DNA of 64,000 nucleotides. Source: Anopheles merus (taxonomy: Eukaryota; Arthropoda; Insecta; Diptera; Culicidae). How positions within the stretch are numbered: position 1 is the stretch's first letter; each line of letters starts with the position of its first letter. The notes under the pieces are model-generated. The model did no database searches. It saw nothing but the letters and a program-made list of their open reading frames with translations, and was not told where the DNA came from. The translations under genes were made by a program, and so were the position numbers. Below, one piece after another: positions 52,665 through 63,500 of the stretch. The stretch lies in contig NC_054082.1 of the NCBI RefSeq assembly GCF_017562075.2, positions 62,898,322-62,962,321 on the forward strand. The letters are read 5' to 3'.

Positions 52665-53450
52665 GTCTTGTATATAAACTTTTATTACATTTAATTTATT
52701 TCTTTTACCTTACACAGGTTAACCGGATACATCTAACATCATTTATCATCTATGCACCTGCACATACCGACCAGACGAATCCAGCTTACACTGCGGAGCA
52801 TCGGATGACACCGTACTGCGGCCCGCAGACAACACGGCGTAGGGAACGAGACACCAGTGCATGCGTGGTACCAACGTGACCGAGCTTCCATCAGAACCAG
52901 AAAGATCTTACGATCGCACTTGCATTTTGACATCTAAATAGCTTAGCAAATAGACAGAAATTGGCACTAGCTTAGCAAATAGACATAAAAAGGCATTAGG
53001 TAGACACAAAACAGTCAGTACATGTAATGTAATGTAAGTTTTAAGCAATATCATTAGATGGAGAAGTCTATTTTCATTTAGGTCCTTTAACGCACACATT
53101 TCAAGAGGAGCTAGCTAGTAAGAGAGTGCAATAGAAATAGACAGAGAGTAGCTTTATTTCAATATTAAATTTTTTGTTTATATAACTTTTAGTTATCAGT
53201 TGGCTAGCAAATGCTAAGATACTTCATACGTATCTTTAACTCCTATCCCAACCTCGTCGTGATACTAGCAAGAATGTAATTGAAGCATGCAGATGCATTG
53301 CTTCACAATTATGAACTAATACGAATGGAGGAACTTTTTATGTTAATAGATGTCGTACATAAATAAATGTTGAACTTGATTCTTGAACTTGATTCCATAG
53401 TAAGTTTTTTTTTAATATTTTTTTATTTTCGTAACAATTATTTCAAACAT
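52665..53450. other. Unassigned AT-rich region with a 30-bp duplication
   Basis: TAGCTTAGCAAATAGACA occurs at ~52939 and ~52970 as two ~30-bp tandem units. TTGAACTTGATTC is also doubled near 53370. No open frame with a family signature; possible old LTR or untranslated sequence. Confidence 0.4.
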
Positions 53451-54261
53451 CTTCTCTTCTTCTTTAGCACAACAACCGCTGTCGGTCAAGGCCTCCCTGT
53501 ACTCACAAGTGAAGTGAGGTTGGCTTTCAGTGACTTCCCAAATAGCCAGCTCGTACTTTATAGCTGATTTAGGGCTGTTTAACGAAAAATCGTTCCGATG
53601 TCGTACTTTGTGGCTGATTACGAGATAGACGGTACTTTGCGGAACTATGGAGCTTTTTAACAGGGACATGGTACTTTTTGGAACTTTGCGGCTGATTAGC
53701 ACTATGTGTAGGGTTCATGGTGGAACTTGAAGGCTTGTTAAGAAAGGGTACCGAACTTGGTAGAACTTTATAGCTTTTTAATGCATGACATCGGTACGAG
53801 ATGGCTCTTGTCAAAGTGTCAAAGACGGACGCCGGCAATAATCTCATTGCTGCTGTGCTTAGATTCGTTAATTGAAGAATGAATATTGAGTGAAGTGATT
53901 GTGAATTATCAGTAAATTGTGTAAAATTTTGTGTAATTCATCAATACAAAAGATTTAAAAATATAAATATGTGTTTAAACGAAACAAATCTTGTTGTTTA
54001 TTTCATCGATGACGCTTGCTTGAAAATAAAACACAAAGAAAAATAATCCCTGGCATAAGGAAGCTGCTTAGGCGCTGTTTGAAAGACCCACATAGAACTT
54101 TGATGCTGTTTATCTAGTGCAAAAGGCGAATTAGAGCAGCGATCTTTAGCGTGCCAAAATTAGCTGCTTAAGCAATTCTGGCTATTTGGGTTATTGTTAC
54201 CATAGCAGGATAGTCAGTCCTACGTATGGGGACGCGGTCTATTCGGGACTTGAACCCATGA
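53451..54261 (-). mobile_element. SINE (minus), split by a TIR element
   Basis: The left part 53451-53536 (CTTCTCTTCTTCTTTAGCAC tail side) and right part 54191-54261 (TTGTTACCATAGCAGGATAG to GGGACTTGAACCCATGA) are the two parts of one SINE. The element at 53537-54190 is inserted within GTGACTTATTG. The box-A end beyond 54261 is missing. Confidence 0.85.
53537..54190. mobile_element. Non-autonomous TIR element (654 bp) with an apparent TT duplication
   Basis: Perfect 13-bp inverted termini CCCAAATAGCCAG / CTGGCTATTTGGG. The flanking intact SINE word GACTTATTG shows that only TT could be duplicated. The interior has repeated sub-terminal words such as GGTACTTTG, GGAACTTTG, TAGCTTTTTAA and GGCTGATTA in the left third. 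No coding frame. The superfamily is unclear. Confidence 0.8.
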
Positions 54262-54396
54262 TTTCAGACTTACGTTGGACTAATAATTATCTTAGCTTCT
54301 TAAATTATGCAACTTTACGTAAAGTTTTCAAGATCAAAAAAATGCGATATTTGGATTTTTATTACTAATCCCTGACCAACATTTAGAAAAACATCT

Positions 54397-55575
54397 TTAG
54401 TAAACAATAGATCTATTATTTGGTCTTCTTTTAACATATCTTATATAACCTATTGTATTCAAAAGTGAACTGAGCATCTCAGTCACATACGTGTTAGCTT
54501 CTAAGTTAGCATTAAATGCTTCTAATGCCTTTTCTGTATCAATGGCAGTAATGGCTGCATTGCGTGATGTTGTCCCTGCTATAGTATCCATTGCGTAAAC
54601 CATAATTTCGAGCCGTAGTCTGCTTAATAAGATTGTCCACTTGTTTTCGAGTTATAACACACTCATGTACACCGGATGATGAAACAGTATCAGGTAAAGA
54701 CGGCAGACTGGTTGAGGATGACGATCCGGAAGAGAATTGCTGTCCCGGCATAGCTGACGAATCGGAAGAGAATCGCTGTCCCGGCATAGCTGACGAATCG
54801 GACTAAGATCCATCGAAAAGGAACGTACCGGAAACATCAGGGATGGTTGATGGTGGCGATGAAGCGGTCAACAATGACGTTCCGGAAGAGGATCGCTGTC
54901 CCGGCTTGGCAGACGAACTGGGCATTGATCCTTTGAACAGAAACGAACCGGAAACATTAGTGATGGAAGGTCAACAATGACGGTCCGGAAGAGGATCGCT
55001 GTCCCGGTATGATTGACGAACCGGGCATAGAACCACCCAACATAAACTTACCGGAAACATCACAGATGGGTGGTGATGGCGATAAAGCGGTCAACAATGA
55101 CGTTCCGGAAGAGGATCGCTGATCCCGGCTTGGCAGACGAACTGGGCATTGATCCTTTGAACAGAAACGAACCGGAAACATTAGTGATGGGTGATGGTGA
55201 CGATGGGACGATCAACAATGACGTTCCGGAAGAGGATCGCTGTCCCGGCTTGGCAGACGAACTGGGCATTGATCCTTTGAACAGAAACGAACCGGAAACA
55301 TTAGTGATGGGTGGTGGTGACGATGGGACGGTCAACAATGACGGTCCGGAAGAGGATCGCTGTCCCGGCTTGGCTGACGAACCGGACATAGATCCACCCA
55401 AAAGAAATGTACCGCAAACATCACGGATGGGTGGCGGTGACGATGGTACGGTCAACATATCTGACGAAACAAATATAGGTGGTGGTGACGATGAGACAGC
55501 CAACAATGTCGAAGCAAGAATAATAGGAGTAGCGGGCACGACCGATGAAACTGACGTCAGAGCAGAAAAAACCAT
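54397..55575 (-). pseudogene. Uncharacterised repeat-rich protein gene, frameshifted
   Basis: Minus-strand reading: a Ser/Pro-rich 40-residue repeat (AKPGQRSSSGTSLLTVPSSP and so on) for ~6 units, then a unique C-terminal part CVITRKQVDNLIKQTTARNY, MVYAMDTIAGTTSRNAAITA and EMLSSLLNTIGYIRYVKRRP, ending at 54397. Frames change near 55120, 55010, 54790 and 54600. The C-terminal part looks like a globular domain but I cannot name it. A possible splice pair lies upstream on the same strand (donor CAG|GTAAGT at ~55737, acceptor TTTTTAG at ~55665). Confidence 0.4.
54720..55470. repeat. 120-bp coding minisatellite, ~6 units
   Basis: Units begin around GTTCCGGAAGAGGATCGCTG and include TGTCCCGGCTTGGCAGACGA and GGAAACATTAGTGATGG. 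Unit length is 120 bp, a multiple of three. In the plus frame 55070-55582 it reads acidic EEDRCPGLADELGIDPLNRN; on the minus strand it reads Ser/Pro-rich. Leftmost copies are shortened and more diverged. Confidence 0.85.
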
Positions 55576-55739
55576 TAGATAGGACGTAGTTCCATCATTT
55601 CGGTACTCGGTTGCAATGCAAATGATGCATATCCGTGATCATGATCCATGTTTTGCATTTTCCTAAAAAGATAATTGTTTCAATAACCTTTGATTCATAT
55701 TAGATTCAAACATGATTCAAAGCACCTCATCAACTTACC

Positions 55740-56304
55740 TGGGTGTATAAGGTTCTGGACAGCCACAAAGCCGATATGGAGTGAATTTTTCTTAAGTATA
55801 CCTATTGATAAAAGATTTTCCTAAATAAGCTTTCTTCTATTCACAGCATTGAAATGCGGCTAACAGTCGGCACATATAGACACGGTCATGCTTGATGGAG
55901 TGAATATGACGATGACGTCACGGTGGGGCCTATGTGTGCCTACTTGTGTGAAAGAGATAAAACACACCTCAAAGATACAGAAACCAAAGTGTTCAAAAAG
56001 ATGAGGGGTACGACTATATTTTTTGCACTAGAGCATTTTTTTATACCAACTGTCGTTTTTTTGAACTAGCGGCAGCCATGATGGAAATTGAGTGCCCATG
56101 ATGGCTTCAACTTGAGTACCACTGAGTTCCCCCGCGAAATAGCATTTCGGGGGATGTCACTGTAAAGCTGTCAAAAATCACCCATCATTGCGGCTCGGGA
56201 CAGTTCCGTAACGGAAATGATATCATTGAACACTCCGTTGATGACAGCATCAATGGAATCATTGAAATTCCCCCAAAAAGGGAGGTAATTCGCAAACGGT
56301 TAAG
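55740..56304. other. Region without recognised gene
   Basis: No supported coding frame. There is a short inverted C-rich/G-rich pair (GTTCCCCCGCGAAAT, ATTTCGGGGGATGTC at ~56127-56158). Nothing else identified. Confidence 0.5.
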
Positions 56305-57064
56305 GTAAGGCTCAGCCCTCTACGTTACATAGGAGAAGCGTTACATGCCATGAAACATTCACAAGCAACATTTTTATTATAGTTTTGTCCACGCGACCAA
56401 CCAGAGTCTATTTTTCAAATAAAAAATATTTAAAACTGCGATGAAAATAAAAGTTTTATGTTTTAAGATTAACCAATATCAAGGAAATTTAATTCTGAAA
56501 CAAAAGTTATATACAAAGTTTATGAAAAGTAGTCAATAAAAGTTCTAAAAACTCATGAAGCTTTAAATTGGAGTAACATTTCCAAAAGCAGAAAATAAAA
56601 TAATATGTAAAACATATGTAATTAAGTTAAATATATGACATGTATTTATTGTCTATGAAATCTACGTTTCTAGCCATTTTAAATCATAATTACATTTAGT
56701 TTAAAGGCTACAGGGTGATGAATTAGGTTAATAAATAAATTTACACAATGATTATAATTTCAATGTATAAGTATTTTAATATTTAAATAGTTTTAAAAGT
56801 AGTTATTAAAATTTCTATAACATTAATTAAAATCAAAAATAGTAAGGTAATAGTCAAATAAATATTTTTTTTATTTTAATGTATTATCAATGATCAATGA
56901 TCAACGATTGCTGAACATTCATAAGATTTGGATTATTAGACATTATTATCTATAAATTTGCTCATCTACGACGGTTAAAACAGGCGTTCAAATAATGTTG
57001 CTTGGGTTTGAGATAAACAGGCGTTACGCGTAACGCTTGTGTAACGTAGAGGGCTGAGCCTTAC
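56305..57064. mobile_element. Non-autonomous TIR element (~760 bp), AT-rich core
   Basis: The left end GTAAGGCTCAGCCCTCTACG and right end (reverse complement of CGTAGAGGGCTGAGCCTTAC) match over ~25 bp and again partly further in (AGCGTTAC). The ~650-bp middle is strongly AT-rich with no frame. Its right terminus has been duplicated by the neighbouring MITE, so its own target duplication could not be fixed. Confidence 0.75.
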
Positions 57065-57223
57065 CCGGCGCTCTAACACCAATCGAGCACGACATCGAAC
57101 ATGAAAAATGTATAGGATTTGACATGTTTGTCTTGTTTGTTTGTTTGTGTCTGACAGTGCACCTCCCTATGATTATATGGGTTTGTTCGAGTCGGATGTC
57201 GTGTTCGATTGGTGTCAGAGCGC
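57065..57223. mobile_element. 159-bp palindromic MITE with 8-bp TSD
   Basis: GGCGCTCTAACACCAATCGA at the left pairs with TCGATTGGTGTCAGAGCGC at the right. AGCCTTAC stands at 57057-57064 and 57224-57231, an exact 8-bp repeat and at the same time the terminus of the element to the left. hAT-like by duplication length. The left end has three extra bases (CCG). Confidence 0.75.
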
Positions 57224-57300
57224 AGCCTTACTTTTACCAAAAAAGGGTAACGGAATACGTCGTTATGCTGTAACGCAGACAAATGTCATATTCTCTTAGG

Positions 57301-57356
57301 AAACTCTATTTGATGTTTAAAGGCTTTAAACAACTGTTAATAATCAAATAGAGTTT
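57301..57356. repeat. Short perfect inverted repeat (14-bp arms)
   Basis: AAACTCTATTTGAT (57301-57314) and ATCAAATAGAGTTT (57343-57356) are exact complements with a 28-bp loop. It could form a hairpin or be the footprint of a tiny element. The region 57357-57571 ends ...CCCGGACGTAACA, which has the look of an LTR end, but this is weak. Confidence 0.7.
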
Positions 57357-57773
57357 CTTAAGACTACTTGGGACCTTGGGCTGCGATCGTGCGCGAAAGC
57401 CGATCGTGCCTTCTTCGGGGTTCAGCAGCGAGAGAATATAGACGTGCCGCGGACAATGTTTTAGCGTGTTAGCTTTAAGAAGTTTTTGTAATATGTGTTA
57501 GTAAAAGTTCAAACGTAAAGTAAAAGTTTAAATCGGCCTCCGTCTTATATCACCCCCAACCCGGACGTAACAGGTACTTGCCTCGATACCCCGTTTCGTT
57601 CTGCACTCTTCCTGTGCATTCCGCGCATCGACTTACCGCACACGTTTCTGGTAAGCAAAGTGCTCGCCGAACCTACCACAACTGTCTCCATCACCTTTTC
57701 GAGCACATACAACATGTTGATGGAACGAAGATCTTCCGCATTTGCAGTTCCGTTCTTTTTAGGAATAGATATT

Positions 57774-58573
57774 CGGGGCGACTATGGGCTTCGAACGACG
57801 AGATCCGTTCGCCGCGGTTGTAAGAAGGCGCTCACTTGGCGCTCAGTTTTAAAATAACGTACCATTGAGAGACCGTAAGAAGCGCGTGAAAGAATGAGTT
57901 CTACCTGCCGGGGACGAACGTTCCCGTTTGTATGGGGAGAAATCCGCGAGGTTTTGCGCTGCGGATTTGAAACGAATGTTGTTTTCAATGTAACGTTTTG
58001 CTTTAAATTTTGCTTTAAATGATTGAAGTAAATTGAACTTAGAGGTATGTAACATTTTGAAAATGTTTTGTGATCTATATATATAATATTATATTATATT
58101 ATATACCTACAAATAGAAAGTACATAAAGTATTATGCAATAACATAATAATATATATAAAGATTAATGTTTTTCGCATTAATTTGTTACACTGCTGAAAA
58201 CTTTATAGAAAAATATTGCAAAACATTTTCACCATGTAAATAACGTTTATAACTCTTTAAAATAAAATCAATCAGTATTTTTATACATTTTTATAAAGTA
58301 AATCCAATCCTGTCGTCCCTCCTAAATTTGAACTAAGTTCAATTAAAATTTCAAGAAAGTGAGTAAAGCTGCCTTATAATTGATAACAAATCATCCAATA
58401 ATGATGTAACGAATGAAATCCAATACCAACGGCAAAAAAGATCAAAATTCAAAACTTTACCATCCTTGAATCGTAGATATAAACGTCTTTAAATGATTGA
58501 CAGTTGTATCTCATGATTCTCATTCTCTCATGAGCGTCGAACGGATTTCGTCGTTCGAAGCCGGTACTCGCCC
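57774..58573. mobile_element. Non-autonomous TIR element (~800 bp)
   Basis: CGGGGCGA...GGCTTCGAACGACGA.ATCCGTTCG is found at 57774 forward and at 58573 in reverse complement, ~40 bp with a few mismatches. ATT lies outside both ends (3-bp duplication). The interior is AT-rich with an AT microsatellite (~58078-58105) and no coding frame. Confidence 0.75.
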
Positions 58574-58778
58574 CGATTATCAATGATTCCTTCCATGTTT
58601 TCGGAAAAAAAATCCCTCTCTATTGATTGATTAATCACCACGACAAGGTCCTCTGCTATTGTAGAGAATGGAAATAGCATAGGAGGCGCAAAAGAAGAGA
58701 GAACGTAAAACTTGTACTATAAACAACAAGAAAGTAATTAAATTGACATAGAAAAACATAACCGGCTTAGCGACGTAA

Positions 58779-59165
58779 AGGCCTTATTAGACGGAGGAAA
58801 ATACTGTCATTTCTCGATTGGCTTTTATCTGTCAAAATTAGACTTGGACACAAAAATACCTCTCGTACGTGTAATAAGGCAAGCGAATTGTTCTGTCACC
58901 TTTCACATTAATTATTGAATTTATTGATTTTTCTTGCTTTATCCGAAAGAATCATTTGTTGTTTCTCATTTTTGTTGTTTTTATTCATGATTATCGAGAA
59001 ATTCAATACGCTCTATCGACATTGATATTAAAAATCTATTCTGGAGCAAATCGGAATTAAGCATGCCGAATTCCGATTTTCCGACTGGCATCTATCTGTC
59101 AAACCCTGTTTGAAGGATAGATTCCAAAATCGAATGACAGTATTTTCCTCCGTCTAACAAGGCCT
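58779..59165. mobile_element. 387-bp MITE, PIF/Harbinger-like (TAA TSD)
   Basis: The termini AGGCCTTATTAGACGGAGG and its complement (one difference, AGGCCTTGTTAG) extend ~35 bp through GAAAATACTGTCAT. TAA is duplicated at 58776-58778 and 59166-59168, the 3-bp TWA target typical of PIF/Harbinger. No coding capacity. Confidence 0.82.
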
Positions 59166-59168
59166 TAA

Positions 59169-60521
59169 CAGAGATTTCAAAATGCCGGCGAATCAGAAAG
59201 AGATGAATATGGAGAAGCAGAGAGAGAGAGAGATAGCAATATCAGGGCGAAATAAAAGCCAAACGTAGGAAACGTCAGGCAAGGAAAAGGGGAAAACGTC
59301 AAAAGAAGGAAACGAGGCTAGTCTTGTGTTTAGAAAAGTTGAAGACAGACGTAAAGGAAAGAGCGCGCTAATAATAATTAAAAGAATGGTAATAGAAGTA
59401 ACTTAAATAAAGGAATTTCAATAAAAAGAAAAATGTCTAAAAGAACCATAAATCACAACACCTATGACATAGAAGTTGTTGTTGTTGAATTCACATTCCC
59501 TATACTCAGGCGATTCAAGACGCTGAAAAGTAGCAAAAAGAGTAGCTCATGAAGTAGCTTCTACTTCCCGTGCTACTTTGCTTGCTTAGAGTCAGAAAAA
59601 CGTAGAACATATGGGTTCCAGGAAAGAGCAAAAATCGGTTTTCGAGTGAACACACACACACCAGATATGTTTTTAGATCATCAATTCCCATCGACGGCGC
59701 GTCAGTGTGACGATGTGTGTCGTCGTGTGCTGTCGATTTGGTCAGAAAAACTTTATTCACACCAAATTTGTTTCTTGGAGCGTCGGCGTTCCGATTGAAC
59801 CATCGCGACTTTGATCAGTGCGTGCGGATAAAACGATCTTTTGTATTGTGTTTTACGTAGCCTGTACGCCAAAATATTAAGAGTGCGCAACGAGTGTATG
59901 TGAGAGTGTTTGGGAGTGGGGGAGTGGGATACAGAGACAAATCCCAACAGACAAATCCGAAGTCGCTCGAAGGAAATAAGGTTCGAGATGGGTTCGAGGG
60001 AGCTTATCGCTCGAACCATTGCTCGACGTTGAGCGGAAGCGATGGCTAGAACCTTTCTTCGTGTAAAAAGCCGAAGTTGGTTCGGGTTTCGAATGGGAAA
60101 AAAGTAAAACAAGACACGCACACACACTGTGCAGTTTGATTTTGGGGCGTGCCTTTTTTTCGTGTTCGCCTTGGGGGGGGGGGGGGCAGGCGGGGTGGGT
60201 GGGTTAAGCCTGAGCAGCTTGTGCTTTGTGGAATCCTCTTGCTGTCTGTTTGCCTGTGAACTGTATGGAGAGTTATTTTTGTATATGGAGATTAAAGGAT
60301 ACTTACCGCTGTGTCTTGATCCAGCGTTTGTGATGGAAGAAATATTTGAAACCTGCCGGTCAAACAATTTAACCATTTATTACATCGCGCTTGGCGAGAT
60401 TATTAATGCAATAAGAATGGATCTTTTCGATCGTATGATTGTTGTCTAGTATCACAGACGCAAGCATCCGCGCAATGAAGAGATACCCCCTTACTGCTGG
60501 ACATTTCAAATACGTGAGTTA
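59169..60521. other. Region without supported gene; poly-G tract
   Basis: Contains a GA microsatellite (~59219-59232) and an uninterrupted G run of about 16 at ~60172-60187 followed by GGCGGGGTGGGTGGG, able to form a G-quadruplex. The minus frame 60376-59753 (207 codons) and plus frame 60129-60449 (106 codons) are open but show no family signature. The plus segment VMEEIFETCRSNNLTIYYIA looks protein-like, and a donor-like GCG|GTAAGTAT lies on the minus strand at ~60306, so an unrecognised exon cannot be excluded. Confidence 0.4.
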
Positions 60522-60533
60522 GAAGAAATCAAC

Positions 60534-63500
60534 TTACTTATCCGGCACTACAACCGCTTTGCGGTCTTGGCCTGCCTCAGGAGTGTCCGAAACCGCTCAC
60601 GGTCTCGCGCCTTCGTCTGCCAGTCCGTTATCCCGGCCTTAATGGCGGACGCCTCCACGCCATCTTGCCACCTCAATTTGGGCCTACCACGCCTCCTCTG
60701 TCCTTGTGGACGGCCTAAAAAGACTTTACGGGCTGGGTCGTCCGTTTCCATGCGTATAACATGGCCAGCCCACCGGAGCCTGGCGAGCTTTATACGCTGT
60801 ACGAAAGTGAGGTCGCCGTACATCTCGTATAGCTCGTCATTATAGCGGCTCCTCCATTGTCCTTCCACACATACGGGGCCAAGTATCCTTCTGAGCATCT
60901 TCCTCTCGAACGCGGCTAAGAGGGTTTCGTCAGATTTGGACAGTGTCCATGTCTCAGAGGCGTATGTGAGTACTGGTACTATATAGGTACTATATAGTCC
61001 CAGCTTCGTCCGTCGCGACAGGTTCTTTGAGGTAAACTGCTTTTTCAGGCTGTAGAATGACCGATTGGCAGCCAGCATCCTTGCGCGCAACTCAGCTTCC
61101 ATGCTGTTGTCGTTGCTGACCTTTGACCCAAGATAGGTGAATTGTGGGACGACTTCAAAAGTGCGTTCACCTATCTGTACGTCACACCTACGTAGATTCG
61201 GATTATTTATTGGTAGGTCCGCTGATGTTGCCACCATCAGTTTGGTCTTTGCCTCGTTTATCTGCAATCCGAGGCTCTCTGCCGCCTGCTCAATCCCTTG
61301 GTAGGCTTCTGCTACATAGGAGAGCCGCAGACCAATGATGTCTATATCATCAGCGTATGCCAGGATCTGGGTTGACTTATAGAAGATGGTTCCCGTAGTC
61401 TCCACCCTCGAGTCGCGGATGGCCCTCTCTAGCGCCAAGTTGAATAGGAGACAGGCAAGCCCGTCCCCCTGGCGCAGACCTTTGGTGGTAGCAAAAGGTC
61501 CTGAGAGTTTTCCATCCACCCTCACCTGGCATGTGACGTTGGTCATAGTCATTCTAACTAGCCTTATCAGTTTGGCCGGGATTCCAAATGAGCTCATAGC
61601 GTCGTACAGTTTTACCCTGGCTATGCTATCGTATGCGGCTTTGAAGTCTATGAAGAGATGGTATGTGTCGTTTTTGTATTCAGCCATCTTCTCCAAGATC
61701 TGCCGCATGGTGAAGATCTGATCAGTGGTTGATTTTCCGTTTCGGAATCCTCTTTGATAGTTTCCTACTATCTCTTCGACGTGCGGGACAAGGCGATCCT
61801 GAAGGATCAGGGAGAATATTTTATAGGTGGTATTCAACACCGTAATACCCCTGTAGTTGTTGCAGTCCAACCTGTCTCCCTTCTTGTATACGGGGTAGAT
61901 GATGCCGAGATTCCAATCACAAGGCATCGATTCGCTATCCCACACCTCAGTAACAATTTGATGAATCTCGTTTTCTAGTCGTGCACCTCCATTCTTGACC
62001 AGTTCAGCTGCAATTCCGTCGGTTCCGGGTGCCTTGTTATTTTTCAGCCGACGGATAGCCTTTCGTGTTTCTTCTATGCTAGGTGGCAGTAGCATGACAC
62101 TATCTGCTAGTGGCGCTTCTAGCTGTTCGTTTAACTGGTCGTTGAGTAATTCATCAAAGTACTGAGCCCACCGCGAGAGGACCTCTGGCTGGTTACTGAC
62201 CAGATCTCCATCCTTGTTGCGACAGCAGGTTACCTTAGGTACCACGTTGTTTCGGTGACCTGCTATCGCTTGGTAAAACTTTCGTGTCGGTCCGTACGCC
62301 TCTCTGGTTTGCTCGAGTTCCCGCATGTTTTGCTCTTCCAAAGCATGCTTCTTAGAGCGGTGAACTCGTTTCTCTTCGCGTCTGAGCCGTGAATATTCCT
62401 CTGCGCATGCCCGCGTTCTATGCCGTTGCTGCATTGCTCGGTATGCAGTATTCTTACGTTCGGTCACTTGTCTGCATTCATCGTCGAACCAGCCAGATTT
62501 GGTGTTGCCACGACGTGGTGGGAGTATATTTCTTGCACAGTTTATTATTTTTGTTTTTAGAGCGTTCCACCTCTCGCTCGTAGTTTCATATCTGTTTTCT
62601 GGTAGTAGAGACTCGTCTAAAGCGGCTTTGAATTCCTGTTGGACAGTAATGTCCCTTAGAGAGTCCGTGTTGAGCCGAGGCTGCGTGTTTTCTCCGCCCC
62701 CATTGGTGCGGGGGCGGGCGATTCTACAACGTATCACTAAGCCAACCAAGTAGTGATCGGAATCGATATTGGCTCCTCGATAAGTTCTGACGTTTAACAG
62801 GCTCGACTGTCGTCGGCGGCTTATTAACACGTGGTCGATCTGGTTGAAGGATTCGCCATCCGGGTGCGCCCACGTCATTTTGTGGATGTCCCTCCGCGCA
62901 AATTTGGTACTTCCTACAACCAGATTGTTCGCTGCGGCGAACTGGACCAATCTACTACCATTATCGTTACTGTGCTCATGCAGACTGTGACAGCCAGTGT
63001 ATTGGCGGTACATTGGCTCCCTACCGACTTTTGCGTTGAAGTCCCCCAGGATGATTTTGAGGTCATGCCTGGGGCACGCATCTATAGTTCTAGCGAGGCG
63101 GCCGTAAAAAAGGTCCTTCTCCTCTTCCTCTTTATCTTCGGTAGGGGCGTGAACGTTTATGAGGCTTATATTAAAAAATTTGCCTCGCATGCGCAGGGTG
63201 CATAGCCTATCGTTTATAGCCTTGAAATCTATGATTACGGATTTCAGCCGGGGACCTACGGCGAAACCCGTTCCGAGCACGTGGTGGCGGTCGTGGCAGC
63301 TGTAGTAAATATCGTAGCATTGCTTACCACGCCTGTTGTGCACACCGTTCCCTAGCCACCGAATCTCTTGTAGAGCTACGAGGTCCATGCTCAATGTGGC
63401 TAGGGCGTCATCAAGTTGTTTCAAGGCTCCGGCTTTGCTAAGAGTGCGTACGTTCCATGAGCCCATTTTAATCGTTGTCCGGGGGCATTGCGTTGGGTCG

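Noticed and set aside
55070..55582. Plus-strand acidic repeat protein
   Set aside because: Its frame is open, but the minus reading continues into a unique C-terminal part and has splice-like signals, so plus coding is less likely.
59753..60376. 207-codon minus frame, Pro-rich
   Set aside because: No domain, low-complexity around a poly-G/C tract; splice-like site noted but insufficient for a gene call.
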